Position numbers and translations under genes: made by a program. From contig NZ_JALLAN010000008.1 in assembly GCF_023062595.1 (NCBI RefSeq), forward strand, positions 124,001 through 188,000: a stretch of DNA of 64,000 nt, read 5' to 3'. Each line of letters begins with the position of its first letter. Positions within the stretch are counted from its first letter, which is position 1. Source of the stretch: Arthrobacter rhizosphaerae. GTDB lineage: Bacteria; Actinomycetota; Actinomycetes; Actinomycetales; Micrococcaceae. The notes beneath the pieces were generated by a model. It was not told the DNA's origin. It did no database searches and saw only the letters and a list, made by a program, of their open reading frames with translations. This document shows, piece by piece, positions 49,640-57,681 of this stretch.

Positions 49640-49669
49640 CCACTTTACTCCACATTCCCCCACAGTCAA
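49640..49669 (-). promoter_or_regulatory. mra promoter with three MraZ-type boxes
   Basis: On the minus strand GTGG occurs three times at exactly 10-bp spacing (plus-strand CCAC at 49640-49643, 49650-49653, 49660-49663), as (G/A)TGTGG/AGTGGAG-like units. They fall on a candidate promoter: -35 TTGACT (49664-49669), 16-nt spacer, -10 TAAAGT (49642-49647). Helically phased repeats over the promoter are the known layout for MraZ autorepression. Confidence 0.7.
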
Positions 49670-49791
49670 CGCAACGCGGCTCGATCCAACGCTCTTGTCA
49701 AGGGCAACTTCCGCGGAAATCCGAGGTTTTACCTGCATGGGGAGAAGTGGAGGGACAATAACCCTTCCGAAGGCAGGAGGCCTTAAAAGCA

Positions 49792-49817
49792 AAAGGACCC
49801 GGCTCTGCGGGTCCTTT
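49792..49817. terminator. Bidirectional terminator between the DUF3040 gene and mraZ promoter
   Basis: Perfect arms AAAGGACCC (49792-49800) and GGGTCCTTT (49809-49817), 8-nt loop, with T-tracts on both strands. Serves the DUF3040 gene on the minus strand. Together with the mra promoter it accounts for the 307-bp gene-free stretch 49571-49877. Confidence 0.85.
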
Positions 49818-49877
49818 ATCTTGCCTTCACCCCTGGTGCCTTACGCGGTGTGGGGGGAAGTGGGGAGTCAGCGTTGG

Positions 49878-50249
49878 TCAGGTATCGCCACGTCGCCGCT
49901 CGTCCCACCTTTCCTCCAGGCCATTCATGAACGAGCTGCGGGGTTTGCCAGGCTTTCGGCCTGGACGCCCCTTCGCGCCGCCTCCGGATGATCTCCGCAT
50001 GGTGGCGAAGTAAACACCGGCTCCCATCACGACGAACCCAAGGACGCCGACGAAAATCATCTGCAATGAAACTCCGACTAACAGCAGCAGAACACCGGCG
50101 AGGGTAGCCAGCACGCCAATTACCATGTGCCGGGTAGACCATGTTCTGCCAGGATCCGAGCCCATGGAACTGGCAAACTTCGGATCGTCCTCATGCAGCT
50201 GCTTCTCCAGCTGCTCCAGCAGCTTCTGTTCGTGCTCCGAGAGCGGCAT
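49878..50249 (-). CDS. DUF3040 domain membrane protein
   Basis: 123-aa protein. N-terminal MPLSEHEQKLLEQLEKQL helix and DDPKFASS are the DUF3040 hallmark. Two membrane helices (about 43-60 and 64-83) and a basic C-terminal tail follow. AGGAGG precedes ATG 50249. Found next to dinB and the dcw cluster in many actinobacteria; function unknown. Confidence 0.9.
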   Translation of the reverse strand: MPLSEHEQKLLEQLEKQLHEDDPKFASSMGSDPGRTWSTRHMVIGVLATLAGVLLLLVGVSLQMIFVGVLGFVVMGAGVYFATMRRSSGGGAKGRPGRKPGKPRSSFMNGLEERWDERRRGDT

Positions 50250-50523
50250 CACGACCTCCTTAAGTCGGCCAGCGTCGGGACTGTTCGCGGCCCTTGCCTC
50301 ATATCCCACAACGTCCAACGTGCGTCTGAGGTTCCCGGGCACCTTCGGTGGTGAATTCCGGGAACATCCAGTTGTTCGAGGGAGCTGTCAGGGGGTTCAG
50401 GCTGAGAGTTCAATATGTCCAGACGTTCGAAATCTATGTACCTCTAAGGATAGTTTGTTGGGGCCGGTTCTGAAAGATACCGGCGGGGCGCCTGTGCCAG
50501 TGGAAGGCTTCTGGCAAGGCCGA

Positions 50524-51750
50524 TCAGCCCGGATGATCCTCGGGGCCAAGGAGCCGCGCCGGAAGGAGCGATTTATTGCCGAATTTCCGGGTTACGCGAT
50601 CCAGCGCCTGCTCTGCCGAACGCCAGTTGTCTTCCCGCCGGTCCAGGCTGAGTTGTAATGCCGTCTGCCCTGTCTCCTCGAGGTGTTCAGCACGCACCCC
50701 TATGAGCCGGACGGACATAGGACGATTGCCGAGCGAATCCAGCAATTGGCCCGCGACACCATAGAGAAGTTGGGCACTGTCTATGGGGGTGGTCACGCTT
50801 CGGCTGCGGCTAATGGTGGAGAAGTCAGCAAACCGGAGTTTCAAGGCCACTGTCCTGGCCACCAGACCCGCTGTGCGCAATCGGGTTGCCGTCCGGTGTG
50901 AAAGCCTAAGCAACTCGCGCCGCAGCACGGCGTCGTCGGCGGTATCTTCGGCGAAAGTCTCCTCCGCACCGATGCTCTTTTCCACTCTCACCGGGGTTAC
51001 CGCTCGCGGATCGATTCCCCAGGACAAGCGGTGGACGTGTTCTCCGGATACCCCCAAAACCTTTTTGAGCGACTGAACCGGAGTTGCTGCCACGTCAGCG
51101 ACCGTCCTGATGCCCATCCGGGCCAGGACCTCCACTGACTTTGCCCCCACTCCCCACAATGCATCCACGGGGAGGCTGTGAAGGTACGGGATGGTCTCCT
51201 CCGGTGTGATGAGGAGGAGCCCGTCCGGTTTGCATCGCGTCGAGGCTATCTTTGCAACGAACTTGCTGGCGGCAATTCCGACGGAAGCGGTAATACCCAA
51301 CTCATCCCTGACCCGGCGTCGGATAAGTTCACCGATATCCCGGGGTGAGCCGAGACGCCGGATGGCCCCGCCTACATCCAGAAAGGCCTCATCGACACTC
51401 AGCGGCTCCACAAGCTGGGTGATGGATTCGAAAATTCCCATCAGCTCTGCTGAAACTTCGTAGTAGAGCTTATGGCGCGGCTCGATGATGACCGCACGGG
51501 GACACATTCTCTGGGCCACCACCATAGGCATGGCGGACTTGATCCCAAATGCCCGGGCCTCATAAGAGGCTGACAGCACAACGGACCGGTCGGCAGGATG
51601 CCCGACGATCACCGGTTTTCCCACGAGTTCAGGCCGGCTCCGGAGTTCGACAGAAACAAAAAAGGCGTCCATGTCAACATGCATAATGCTGCTGCGCCGG
51701 AGCTCCCGAAGAGCTGCTTCGGGCGGTTGAAGGTTCTTATCCGGCAGCAC
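50524..51750 (-). CDS. dinB: DNA polymerase IV (Y-family)
   Basis: 408-aa translesion polymerase. Palm motifs IMHVDMDAFFVSVE and LSVDEAFLDV carry the catalytic carboxylates. SVGIAASKFVAKIAS and a helix-hairpin-helix (LWGVGAKSVEVLARMGIRTV) follow, then the little finger domain. The C-terminus lacks an obvious beta-clamp pentapeptide beyond LPARLLG. GTG 51750 has TAGGAT 6 nt upstream. I saw no SOS box at the promoter. Confidence 0.95.
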   Translation of the reverse strand: MLPDKNLQPPEAALRELRRSSIMHVDMDAFFVSVELRSRPELVGKPVIVGHPADRSVVLSASYEARAFGIKSAMPMVVAQRMCPRAVIIEPRHKLYYEVSAELMGIFESITQLVEPLSVDEAFLDVGGAIRRLGSPRDIGELIRRRVRDELGITASVGIAASKFVAKIASTRCKPDGLLLITPEETIPYLHSLPVDALWGVGAKSVEVLARMGIRTVADVAATPVQSLKKVLGVSGEHVHRLSWGIDPRAVTPVRVEKSIGAEETFAEDTADDAVLRRELLRLSHRTATRLRTAGLVARTVALKLRFADFSTISRSRSVTTPIDSAQLLYGVAGQLLDSLGNRPMSVRLIGVRAEHLEETGQTALQLSLDRREDNWRSAEQALDRVTRKFGNKSLLPARLLGPEDHPG

Positions 51751-51756
51751 AGCTCA

Positions 51757-51762
51757 ATCCTA
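51757..51762 (-). promoter_or_regulatory. -10 hexamer TAGGAT, leaderless promoter of dinB
   Basis: TAGGAT, 6 nt, then GTG 51750. A plus-strand TAAACT at 51778-51783 is a candidate -10 for the divergent lipoprotein gene, so the two promoters probably overlap. Confidence 0.5.
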
Positions 51763-51821
51763 GTCCCGGGGACTGACTAAACTGGAGGCTGAATCCGGCG
51801 TCGACCCTAGAAGGAGTACCT

Positions 51822-52367
51822 GTGAAGGGTATGGGAAAGCTGAAACCAACAGGCCTTGCACTATTGGCAGCCGCAACACTGCTCACTACGGCAGCATGCA
51901 CTCCCACGGCTCCAGGTAATGGCTCGTCTCCCGAGCCCTCCGCCTCGAACCAAAGCGCTACGGGATCAGCCACTGCAACAGCATCCGCTCCTACCTCCCC
52001 GGATCCGTCCGCTTCACCCTCACCCTCGGCAACGGTCGGAGCTCTTGTGGAGGGCTTTCCCTCAAAACTGCTGCCGCTGATGCCTGGAGCAAAAGTGGTT
52101 TCGAGCAGTTTTGATAAGACGGGCACCCCTGCGACTGCGGCCATAGTCGGCAGTGTTGGCGCCCCGGCCGCTGATGTCCTAACCTTCTACACGAAGGAGT
52201 TGGAAGCGCAGGGCTTCAAAGCCGTCCCTGGGGAGTCGGTAGAAACAGTAACTTCCAAAGACTTCCTCAGAGGTGAGAACGAAACGATCAATGTGGCGGT
52301 GGTTCACAACGGAGGAGTATCTACCTTCACGATCGGCGCTAACGTCTCCCCTGAGTCCGCCAAGTGA
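51822..52367 (+). CDS. Putative lipoprotein of unknown function
   Basis: 181-aa exported protein. Basic start, hydrophobic core GLALLAAATLLTTAAC with Cys26 as lipidation site (lipobox TAAC, Thr at -3 is unusual). A Ser/Pro/Thr/Ala linker to about 70, then a compact domain with PLMPGAKVVSSSFDK and DVLTFYTKELEAQGFKAV, a pattern seen in small actinobacterial lipoproteins. AGGAG 6 nt before GTG 51822. Its TGA overlaps the next gene's GTG. Confidence 0.8.
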   Translation: MKGMGKLKPTGLALLAAATLLTTAACTPTAPGNGSSPEPSASNQSATGSATATASAPTSPDPSASPSPSATVGALVEGFPSKLLPLMPGAKVVSSSFDKTGTPATAAIVGSVGAPAADVLTFYTKELEAQGFKAVPGESVETVTSKDFLRGENETINVAVVHNGGVSTFTIGANVSPESAK

Positions 52368-53458
52368 CGACAGCTGAACAGCTGCGCCTGGAGCAAACGG
52401 CCTATGTCGCCGCCGTCGCCGGCAAGCTGAATGACTTCCTGACCTCGCGGCAAAACATCATGTCCACTATTTCCCAGGACATCGACCCGCTCATGGGCTC
52501 CATCGCGAACCTGGTGACGGGCGGCAAACGCCTGCGGGCGCTGATGTGCTATTGGGGTTGGCGTGGGGCCGGCGGAAATGCCTCGGCCTCAGAAGTTGTC
52601 ACCGCCGGATCGGCCCTCGAGCTGTTCCAGGCCGCCGCCTTGATCCATGACGACATCATCGACCGGTCCGATACCCGGCGAGGCGGACCCAGTGTCCACC
52701 GCCGCTTCACCCAACTGCACGCAGATCAGGGCTGGTCGCTGGACAGCGAACGCTTTGGACACGCTGCGGCCATTCTCACCGGCGATCTCTGCTTGTCCTT
52801 CAGCGAAGAGTCGTTTACAGACATCGGGGAACGTGCTGCCTCGGGAAGTCAGGCCCGGCTGATCTTCAACCTGATGCGGGCTGAAGTTATGGCCGGTCAA
52901 TACCTGGACATCCTGGAAGAAGTGGCGGGACCGGTGCGCGACCGTGCAGGCGCCGTGACCCGGGCTCAATCAATCATCAGGTTCAAATCCGCCAAGTACT
53001 CCACAGAACATCCGTTGGCCCTGGGTGGTGCTTTGGCGGGGGCCTCCGAGGAATTGCTCCGCGGGTACTCGGCCTTCGCACTCCCGCTGGGAGAGGCATT
53101 TCAGTTACGCGATGACGTCCTGGGCGTTTTCGGGGATCCTGCGACTACAGGAAAACCGGCCGGAGACGATTTGAAGGAAGGCAAACGGACCGTGTTGGTC
53201 GCATTCGCCTTGGATCTCGCCACACCTCAGGAATCGGCCTTCATCGATTCATGCCTTGGCCGGCCCGACCTTACTGATGAAGACATTGCGGAGATCCGGC
53301 GCATCATTGTGGATTGCGGGGCATTGCAGGCAACCGAAGTGCTTATTGACGAGTTTGGGTCCGCAGCCTTCGCGGCCTTGGATCTGCTCCCCTTGGAGGA
53401 CCTACCCAAGACCGCATTGCGGAAACTCGCCGAAGCCACGGTCAGCCGGGCAGCCTGA
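52364..53458 (+). CDS. Polyprenyl (geranylgeranyl-type) diphosphate synthase
   Basis: 364-aa trans-isoprenyl diphosphate synthase. First aspartate-rich motif HDDIIDRSDTRRG near 95-107, second LRDDVLGVFGD near 249, with GGKRLRALM and FKSAKYSTEHPLALGGA for substrate binding. It elongates allylic diphosphates, probably supplying menaquinone or carotenoid precursors; chain length cannot be read reliably. GTG 52364 is coupled to the lipoprotein gene by a GTGA overlap. Resembles mycobacterial IdsA2. Confidence 0.92.
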   Translation: MTTAEQLRLEQTAYVAAVAGKLNDFLTSRQNIMSTISQDIDPLMGSIANLVTGGKRLRALMCYWGWRGAGGNASASEVVTAGSALELFQAAALIHDDIIDRSDTRRGGPSVHRRFTQLHADQGWSLDSERFGHAAAILTGDLCLSFSEESFTDIGERAASGSQARLIFNLMRAEVMAGQYLDILEEVAGPVRDRAGAVTRAQSIIRFKSAKYSTEHPLALGGALAGASEELLRGYSAFALPLGEAFQLRDDVLGVFGDPATTGKPAGDDLKEGKRTVLVAFALDLATPQESAFIDSCLGRPDLTDEDIAEIRRIIVDCGALQATEVLIDEFGSAAFAALDLLPLEDLPKTALRKLAEATVSRAA

Positions 53459-53496
53459 GTCGGATTACACCCAGGCCGCTCCGGCCTCGAGGGCAG

Positions 53497-53850
53497 TTAC
53501 CAGGCCATCGTCTGGGCCCTGCGGCGGATCTCCGTCTTACGGCCTTCGCGCAGCGCGTCAATCGGCCTGCCACGAAGGGATTCGTCGGGGGTGAACAACC
53601 AGGTAATAAGCTCTTCGTCTGAATATCCGGCATCAGACAAAACGAGGATAGTTCCCTTCAGGCTTTCAACGGCGTGGCCATCCTGAATAAATGCGGCAGG
53701 AACAGAGCGGATTCGCCGATCCCCCACTCTTAGGGCGGCCAATGCTTTTTCATCGAGCAGGCCATGCACTTTGGTAATTGACACATCAAGCAGCTGCGCC
53801 ACATCGGGCAAGGGCAGCCATTCGCCTACGAGGCTTTCTACATTACTCAC
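53497..53850 (-). CDS. Rv2175c-like DNA-binding protein
   Basis: 117-aa protein with an N-terminal winged helix-turn-helix (LPLPDVAQLLDVSITKVHGL) and the C-terminal Rv2175c domain (LVLSDAGYSDEELITWLFTP, DESLRGRPIDALREG). In M. tuberculosis Rv2175c is a DNA-binding substrate of the neighbouring kinase PknL; the same neighbourhood here supports that pairing. GTG 53850. Confidence 0.9.
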   Translation of the reverse strand: MSNVESLVGEWLPLPDVAQLLDVSITKVHGLLDEKALAALRVGDRRIRSVPAAFIQDGHAVESLKGTILVLSDAGYSDEELITWLFTPDESLRGRPIDALREGRKTEIRRRAQTMAW

Positions 53851-54023
53851 GGATCAAGGTTGCCATGGCAGGCGGCACTGCGCCTAGTCAGGTAGCACCT
53901 GACGTGGACTGACGTGTACCGATGGCGCGGCTTTTCCCGGCGACACTCCCGGAATTCCCCACTAAACGAATTTCCTTCAATTCTTGTGCTAATTGACAAT
54001 TCGTGAGAGATTCACATTGATCA

Positions 54024-54088
54024 CATTAGTAACAGCACTATCATTAGTCACAGAAGTATCACAGGTAACACAGGCCTAGCAGTATAAA
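54024..54088 (+). promoter_or_regulatory. Promoter region of the LysM gene with three 18-bp direct repeats
   Basis: Repeats at 54024-54041, 54042-54059 and 54060-54077. Copies 1 and 2 agree at 15 of 18 positions; copy 3 is weaker. Each contains a GTAACA/GTCACA-like half-site; TCACAG also recurs 11 bp apart. A -10 TATAAA is at 54083-54088, and the third repeat lies over the -35 position. Resembles MtrA-type activator sites; the regulator is an inference. RBS AGAGGA precedes ATG 54112. Confidence 0.55.
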
Positions 54089-54111
54089 AGCCGCCTAGAA
54101 GAGGATTTCCC

Positions 54112-55488
54112 ATGACGACGTCTCCATCGCCAAAGCAGCAGCCAAGGACGAGCTTCCCGGTGCTTGCCGCTACCACGGCTGCCCTGCCTGCCGTCGTCCT
54201 TTCTTCTTTGGCACTCGCCCAACCAGCCGCTGCAGAATCCCGGCCCAAAGCGATTCCCGCTACTCTGGCCGCGGCAATGCAAGCGCAAGCTGTCGCCGCC
54301 CAGGAAAAGGCGTTGGCATCGAGGGCCGGCACCATTCCCGCTGCGGCCGTTTCGACTACTGTTCCCGCTGCGTTCCGCCCGGCCCAGCAAGAGGCTCCTG
54401 CCGAATATACGGTGGCAAGGGGTGACACGATCAGTGCAATTGCCGGTCGGTACAACCTGAACACGTTCGCCGTTCTTGCATTGAACAATCTGCAGCCGAA
54501 TACCATCATTTATCCCGGGCAGAAGATCAAGCTCAACGGCACTGCTTCCCCTGCACCCACACCCAAAGCACCCGCTCCCGCCCCTGCCCCGGGCACGGCG
54601 GGCGGAAGTGTTTATGGTGTAAAGTCCGGCGACACCCTCAGCGCCATCGCGGCGAAACACGGGGTAAGGCTGTCCGATCTCATCTCCTGGAACGGGCTCA
54701 GCATGACTTCGATCATCTATCCGGGCCAGAAGGTTAAAGTGGGGGCCGGCACTCCCGCACCTGCGCCGGCAACCCCGGCTCCCGCACCTGCTCCCGCTCC
54801 GGCAGCACCTTCCAGCCCGGGTTCCTATACCGTCAAAGCGGGCGACACGTTGTCGGCCATTGCTGCCAAGCACGGCGTGAAGCTTTCGGACATTCTTTCG
54901 GCAAACAAACTGACAATGAGCAGTGTCATCTATCCCGGCAACAAACTGGCGATTCCGGGGGCGGCCGTGCAGCCGGCGGGGAACGTCACACCCGTGACCC
55001 CCTTGGTCCCCAGCACCTTCCTCGGATTCACCTATCCGCCTGCCGTGGTCAGTTCCGCCAATGAGAACAAGGCTCTCCTGAACGCGTCTCCCGTGCCGTC
55101 GAGGGAGCAGATGCGCTCGATCGTTGCTGATACTGCCCGCCGGATGGGCGTGGATCCCTCGTTGGCTCTCGCCTTCGCCCACCAGGAGTCAGGATTCGAC
55201 CAGCGGGCAGTCTCACCGGCCAACGCCATCGGAACCATGCAGGTCATACCGTCGTCGGGGCAGTGGGCGTCGGATCTGGTGGGTAGAAAGCTCAACCTGC
55301 TGGATCCCTATGACAATGCGACAGCCGGTGTGGCAATCATCCGCCAGCTGATAAAGACCAGCAAAGACCTCGACCATGCCATCGCGGGCTACTACCAGGG
55401 TCAGTACTCCGTCAGTAAGAACGGAATGTACGAGGACACCAAGAGCTACGTCGCCTCCATCAAAGCTCATCAGAAGAACTTCTCCTAG
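54112..55488 (+). CDS. Secreted LysM-repeat protein with lytic transglycosylase domain
   Basis: 458-aa wall hydrolase. Signal peptide to about residue 41 (ALAQPAAA). Three LysM domains near 98-141, 167-210 and 241-285, each with GDT(I/L)SAIA and a IYPG(Q/N)K element, joined by Pro/Ala linkers. C-terminal SLT/lysozyme-like domain (about 340-440) with the catalytic Glu in AFAHQESGFD near 359 and NAIGTMQVIPSSGQWAS. Presumably cleaves glycan strands for growth or separation. Next to a PASTA kinase that senses wall fragments. Confidence 0.92.
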   Translation: MTTSPSPKQQPRTSFPVLAATTAALPAVVLSSLALAQPAAAESRPKAIPATLAAAMQAQAVAAQEKALASRAGTIPAAAVSTTVPAAFRPAQQEAPAEYTVARGDTISAIAGRYNLNTFAVLALNNLQPNTIIYPGQKIKLNGTASPAPTPKAPAPAPAPGTAGGSVYGVKSGDTLSAIAAKHGVRLSDLISWNGLSMTSIIYPGQKVKVGAGTPAPAPATPAPAPAPAPAAPSSPGSYTVKAGDTLSAIAAKHGVKLSDILSANKLTMSSVIYPGNKLAIPGAAVQPAGNVTPVTPLVPSTFLGFTYPPAVVSSANENKALLNASPVPSREQMRSIVADTARRMGVDPSLALAFAHQESGFDQRAVSPANAIGTMQVIPSSGQWASDLVGRKLNLLDPYDNATAGVAIIRQLIKTSKDLDHAIAGYYQGQYSVSKNGMYEDTKSYVASIKAHQKNFS

Positions 55489-55527
55489 TTCCTCCAGGGT
55501 TTGATCAGCCCTGGGCACTTCAGATGG

Positions 55528-55566
55528 AAAGGGGTCCGGGTCGCATGTCGATTCGGCCCCTTTCTT
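55528..55566 (+). terminator. Intrinsic terminator of the LysM gene
   Basis: Arms AAAGGGG (55528-55534) and CCCCTTT (55557-55563) extended by an inner CCG/CGG pair, followed by a T-rich tail. Confidence 0.7.
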
Positions 55567-55575
55567 CGCACCAAT

Positions 55576-55581
55576 TAGGAT
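55576..55581 (+). promoter_or_regulatory. -10 hexamer TAGGAT, leaderless promoter of the PASTA kinase
   Basis: TAGGAT, 6 nt, then GTG 55588. Confidence 0.55.
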
Positions 55582-55587
55582 CGTAGG

Positions 55588-57660
55588 GTGCAAGAACATG
55601 GGTCGGGCAATCTCGTAGGAACGCTGGTGGACAATCGCTACCGCGTGAAGTCCCGGCTGGCGCGCGGCGGAATGTCCACGGTTTACGTGGCCACCGACCA
55701 GAGGCTGGAGCGGGACGTAGCCCTTAAAGTGCTGCACCCGCACTTCGTCAGTGACGACACTTTTCTTGACAGGCTCGCGCGTGAAGCCAAGGCAGCTGCA
55801 AAACTGTCCCATCCTCATGTAGTCGGCGTTCTTGATCAAGGCACCGACGGCCAGACAGCCTACCTGGTGATGGAATACATCAAGGGCCATACCCTGCGTG
55901 ACGTCCTCAACGAAAAGGGCGCACTCTCCCCACGGCTGGCTTTGGCACTGATCGATCCGGTAGCGGAAGGACTGGCCGCCGCCCACTCGGCAGGCTTGAT
56001 CCACCGCGACATCAAGCCGGAAAACGTTCTGATTGCCGACGACGGCCGTATCAAGGTCGGTGATTTCGGACTCGCGCGGGCCGTCACGACGTCGACCAGC
56101 ACCGGAACCCTTATCGGCACCGTCGCCTACCTCTCCCCCGAGCTGGTGTTGGGCAAGCCTGCCGATGCCCGCAGCGACATCTATTCTGTCGGAATCATGC
56201 TCTACGAAATGCTCACCGGCAAGCAGCCGTTCGAGGGCGATGTTCCCATCCAGGTGGCCTACCAGCATGTCCACGGGACAGTTGAGCCGCCATCAGTCCA
56301 AGTTCCCGGCCTGGCATCGGAAGTGGATGAGCTTGTCCAGTGGTGCACCGCAAGCGACCCGGAGAACCGGCCAGTGGACGGAAATGCCCTGCTGTCCGAG
56401 TTGCGGCACATCCGGACCAATTTGAGTGACGCTGAACTGGATCTCCAGCCGCCGGCGGCACACAAGGAGAACCCCTCCGCCGCATCAGCAGTGAAGGAAC
56501 CAGGGCCCCGGCAAGAAGCGACGGAAGTGGTAATCGGGGCCGCTGAGCCGACCGAAATTATCGCCCGCACGAACAATCCCACCAGTGTGCTTCCGGCCAA
56601 TATCGCGCGTACTGCTTCGTTCCAGGCGCCCGGGGGCGCCGGGTTGACTGATGAGTCCGGACTTCCCCTACAGCCGCTGAGCAAGCGTGAGCAAAGGAAG
56701 CTGGAACGCAACGATGAGCGTGCCCGCAACCGCGCCGCAGCCACTCCCGTCCGCAGCTTGCGGGAAGGGGATCCGCGACGCCGCGGGGCGTTGTGGATCG
56801 TGGTTCTGGTCATTGCTGCTTTGCTCGCCACTGGCGCCGGGTGGTTCTTCGGCATGGGCCCAGGTTCGCCTGGCACCATTCCGGAACTAGCCAACAAGAC
56901 GGTGGCGGAGGCGCAGCAGTTGCTTGGCGCTGCAGGTTTTCAATCGAACACCAAGGACGTGTTCGACGACGACGTCCCTTCCGGATTGGTGGTTGGATCT
57001 GATCCCGAAGCGGGGAAGGAGATCCGCAAATTTCAGCCTGTTGCCCTGTTCGTCTCCAAAGGACCCCAACTGTTCCCCCTTGCGGAGATGACCGGAAAGT
57101 CACTGGACCAGGCAAAGTCAGCCCTCAACGAGGCCGAGATGGCCTTGGGCCCTATCACCGAGAAGTTTGACGAGACCGCCCCGGCAGGAATCGTCCTGGC
57201 GCAGGACCCTGCCGCCGGAACTGCCGTAAGAAGGGGAACGCCTGTCAGTTTCACCGTTTCCAAGGGGCCCCAGCCCATCCCAGTGCCCGATGTACGGGGG
57301 AAATCGCAGGACGACGCCGTGAAGACCCTCGAGGCAGCTGGTCTGAAGGCGGTTATTGCGCCTGAGACAGTGAACGACAGAAGCGTACCCAAGGGAGCCG
57401 TAGCGGCTCAGACACCGGCCTCGGGAACTTTGACGAAGGGTCAGTCTGTAACGCTCACTGTTTCTAAGGGACCGAAGCTTGTGCAAGTGCCAAGTTTCAT
57501 CGGCAAGCAGGCCGATGTCGCTCGTGAAGCCCTCAGGAAGCTGGGCTTCGAGGTCCGGATCAACAACGTCCTCGGCGGTTTTTTTGGCACCGTGAGAGAT
57601 CAGGACCCGGTCAACACTGAAGTTCCCGAGGGCTCTGTGGTGACACTTACCGTGGTCTAG
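55588..57660 (+). CDS. PASTA-domain Ser/Thr protein kinase (PknB/PknL-like)
   Basis: 690-aa membrane kinase. Kinase domain about 18-285 with glycine loop LARGGMSTVY, Lys47 (VALKVL), HRDIKPEN (139-146), DFG (159-161) and a Thr/Ser-rich activation loop: a complete active site. Juxtamembrane Ala/Glu linker, one helix near 398-420, then four extracellular PASTA repeats (about 425-690) that bind muropeptides or lipid II. Position beside the Rv2175c-like gene and aroG matches mycobacterial pknL, although PASTA repeats are a PknB-like trait. Confidence 0.95.
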   Translation: MQEHGSGNLVGTLVDNRYRVKSRLARGGMSTVYVATDQRLERDVALKVLHPHFVSDDTFLDRLAREAKAAAKLSHPHVVGVLDQGTDGQTAYLVMEYIKGHTLRDVLNEKGALSPRLALALIDPVAEGLAAAHSAGLIHRDIKPENVLIADDGRIKVGDFGLARAVTTSTSTGTLIGTVAYLSPELVLGKPADARSDIYSVGIMLYEMLTGKQPFEGDVPIQVAYQHVHGTVEPPSVQVPGLASEVDELVQWCTASDPENRPVDGNALLSELRHIRTNLSDAELDLQPPAAHKENPSAASAVKEPGPRQEATEVVIGAAEPTEIIARTNNPTSVLPANIARTASFQAPGGAGLTDESGLPLQPLSKREQRKLERNDERARNRAAATPVRSLREGDPRRRGALWIVVLVIAALLATGAGWFFGMGPGSPGTIPELANKTVAEAQQLLGAAGFQSNTKDVFDDDVPSGLVVGSDPEAGKEIRKFQPVALFVSKGPQLFPLAEMTGKSLDQAKSALNEAEMALGPITEKFDETAPAGIVLAQDPAAGTAVRRGTPVSFTVSKGPQPIPVPDVRGKSQDDAVKTLEAAGLKAVIAPETVNDRSVPKGAVAAQTPASGTLTKGQSVTLTVSKGPKLVQVPSFIGKQADVAREALRKLGFEVRINNVLGGFFGTVRDQDPVNTEVPEGSVVTLTVV

Positions 57661-57681
57661 CCGCACGGGGCCATGCACTTG

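Noticed and set aside
50402..50460. Possible SOS (LexA) box near ACGTTCGAAATC upstream of the DUF3040 gene
   Set aside because: Only one half-site resembles GTTCG and it does not stand at the dinB promoter.
53851..54023. Possible c-di-AMP (ydaO) riboswitch before the LysM gene
   Set aside because: Such riboswitches often precede wall-hydrolase genes in actinobacteria, but I could not find the conserved core or its stems here.
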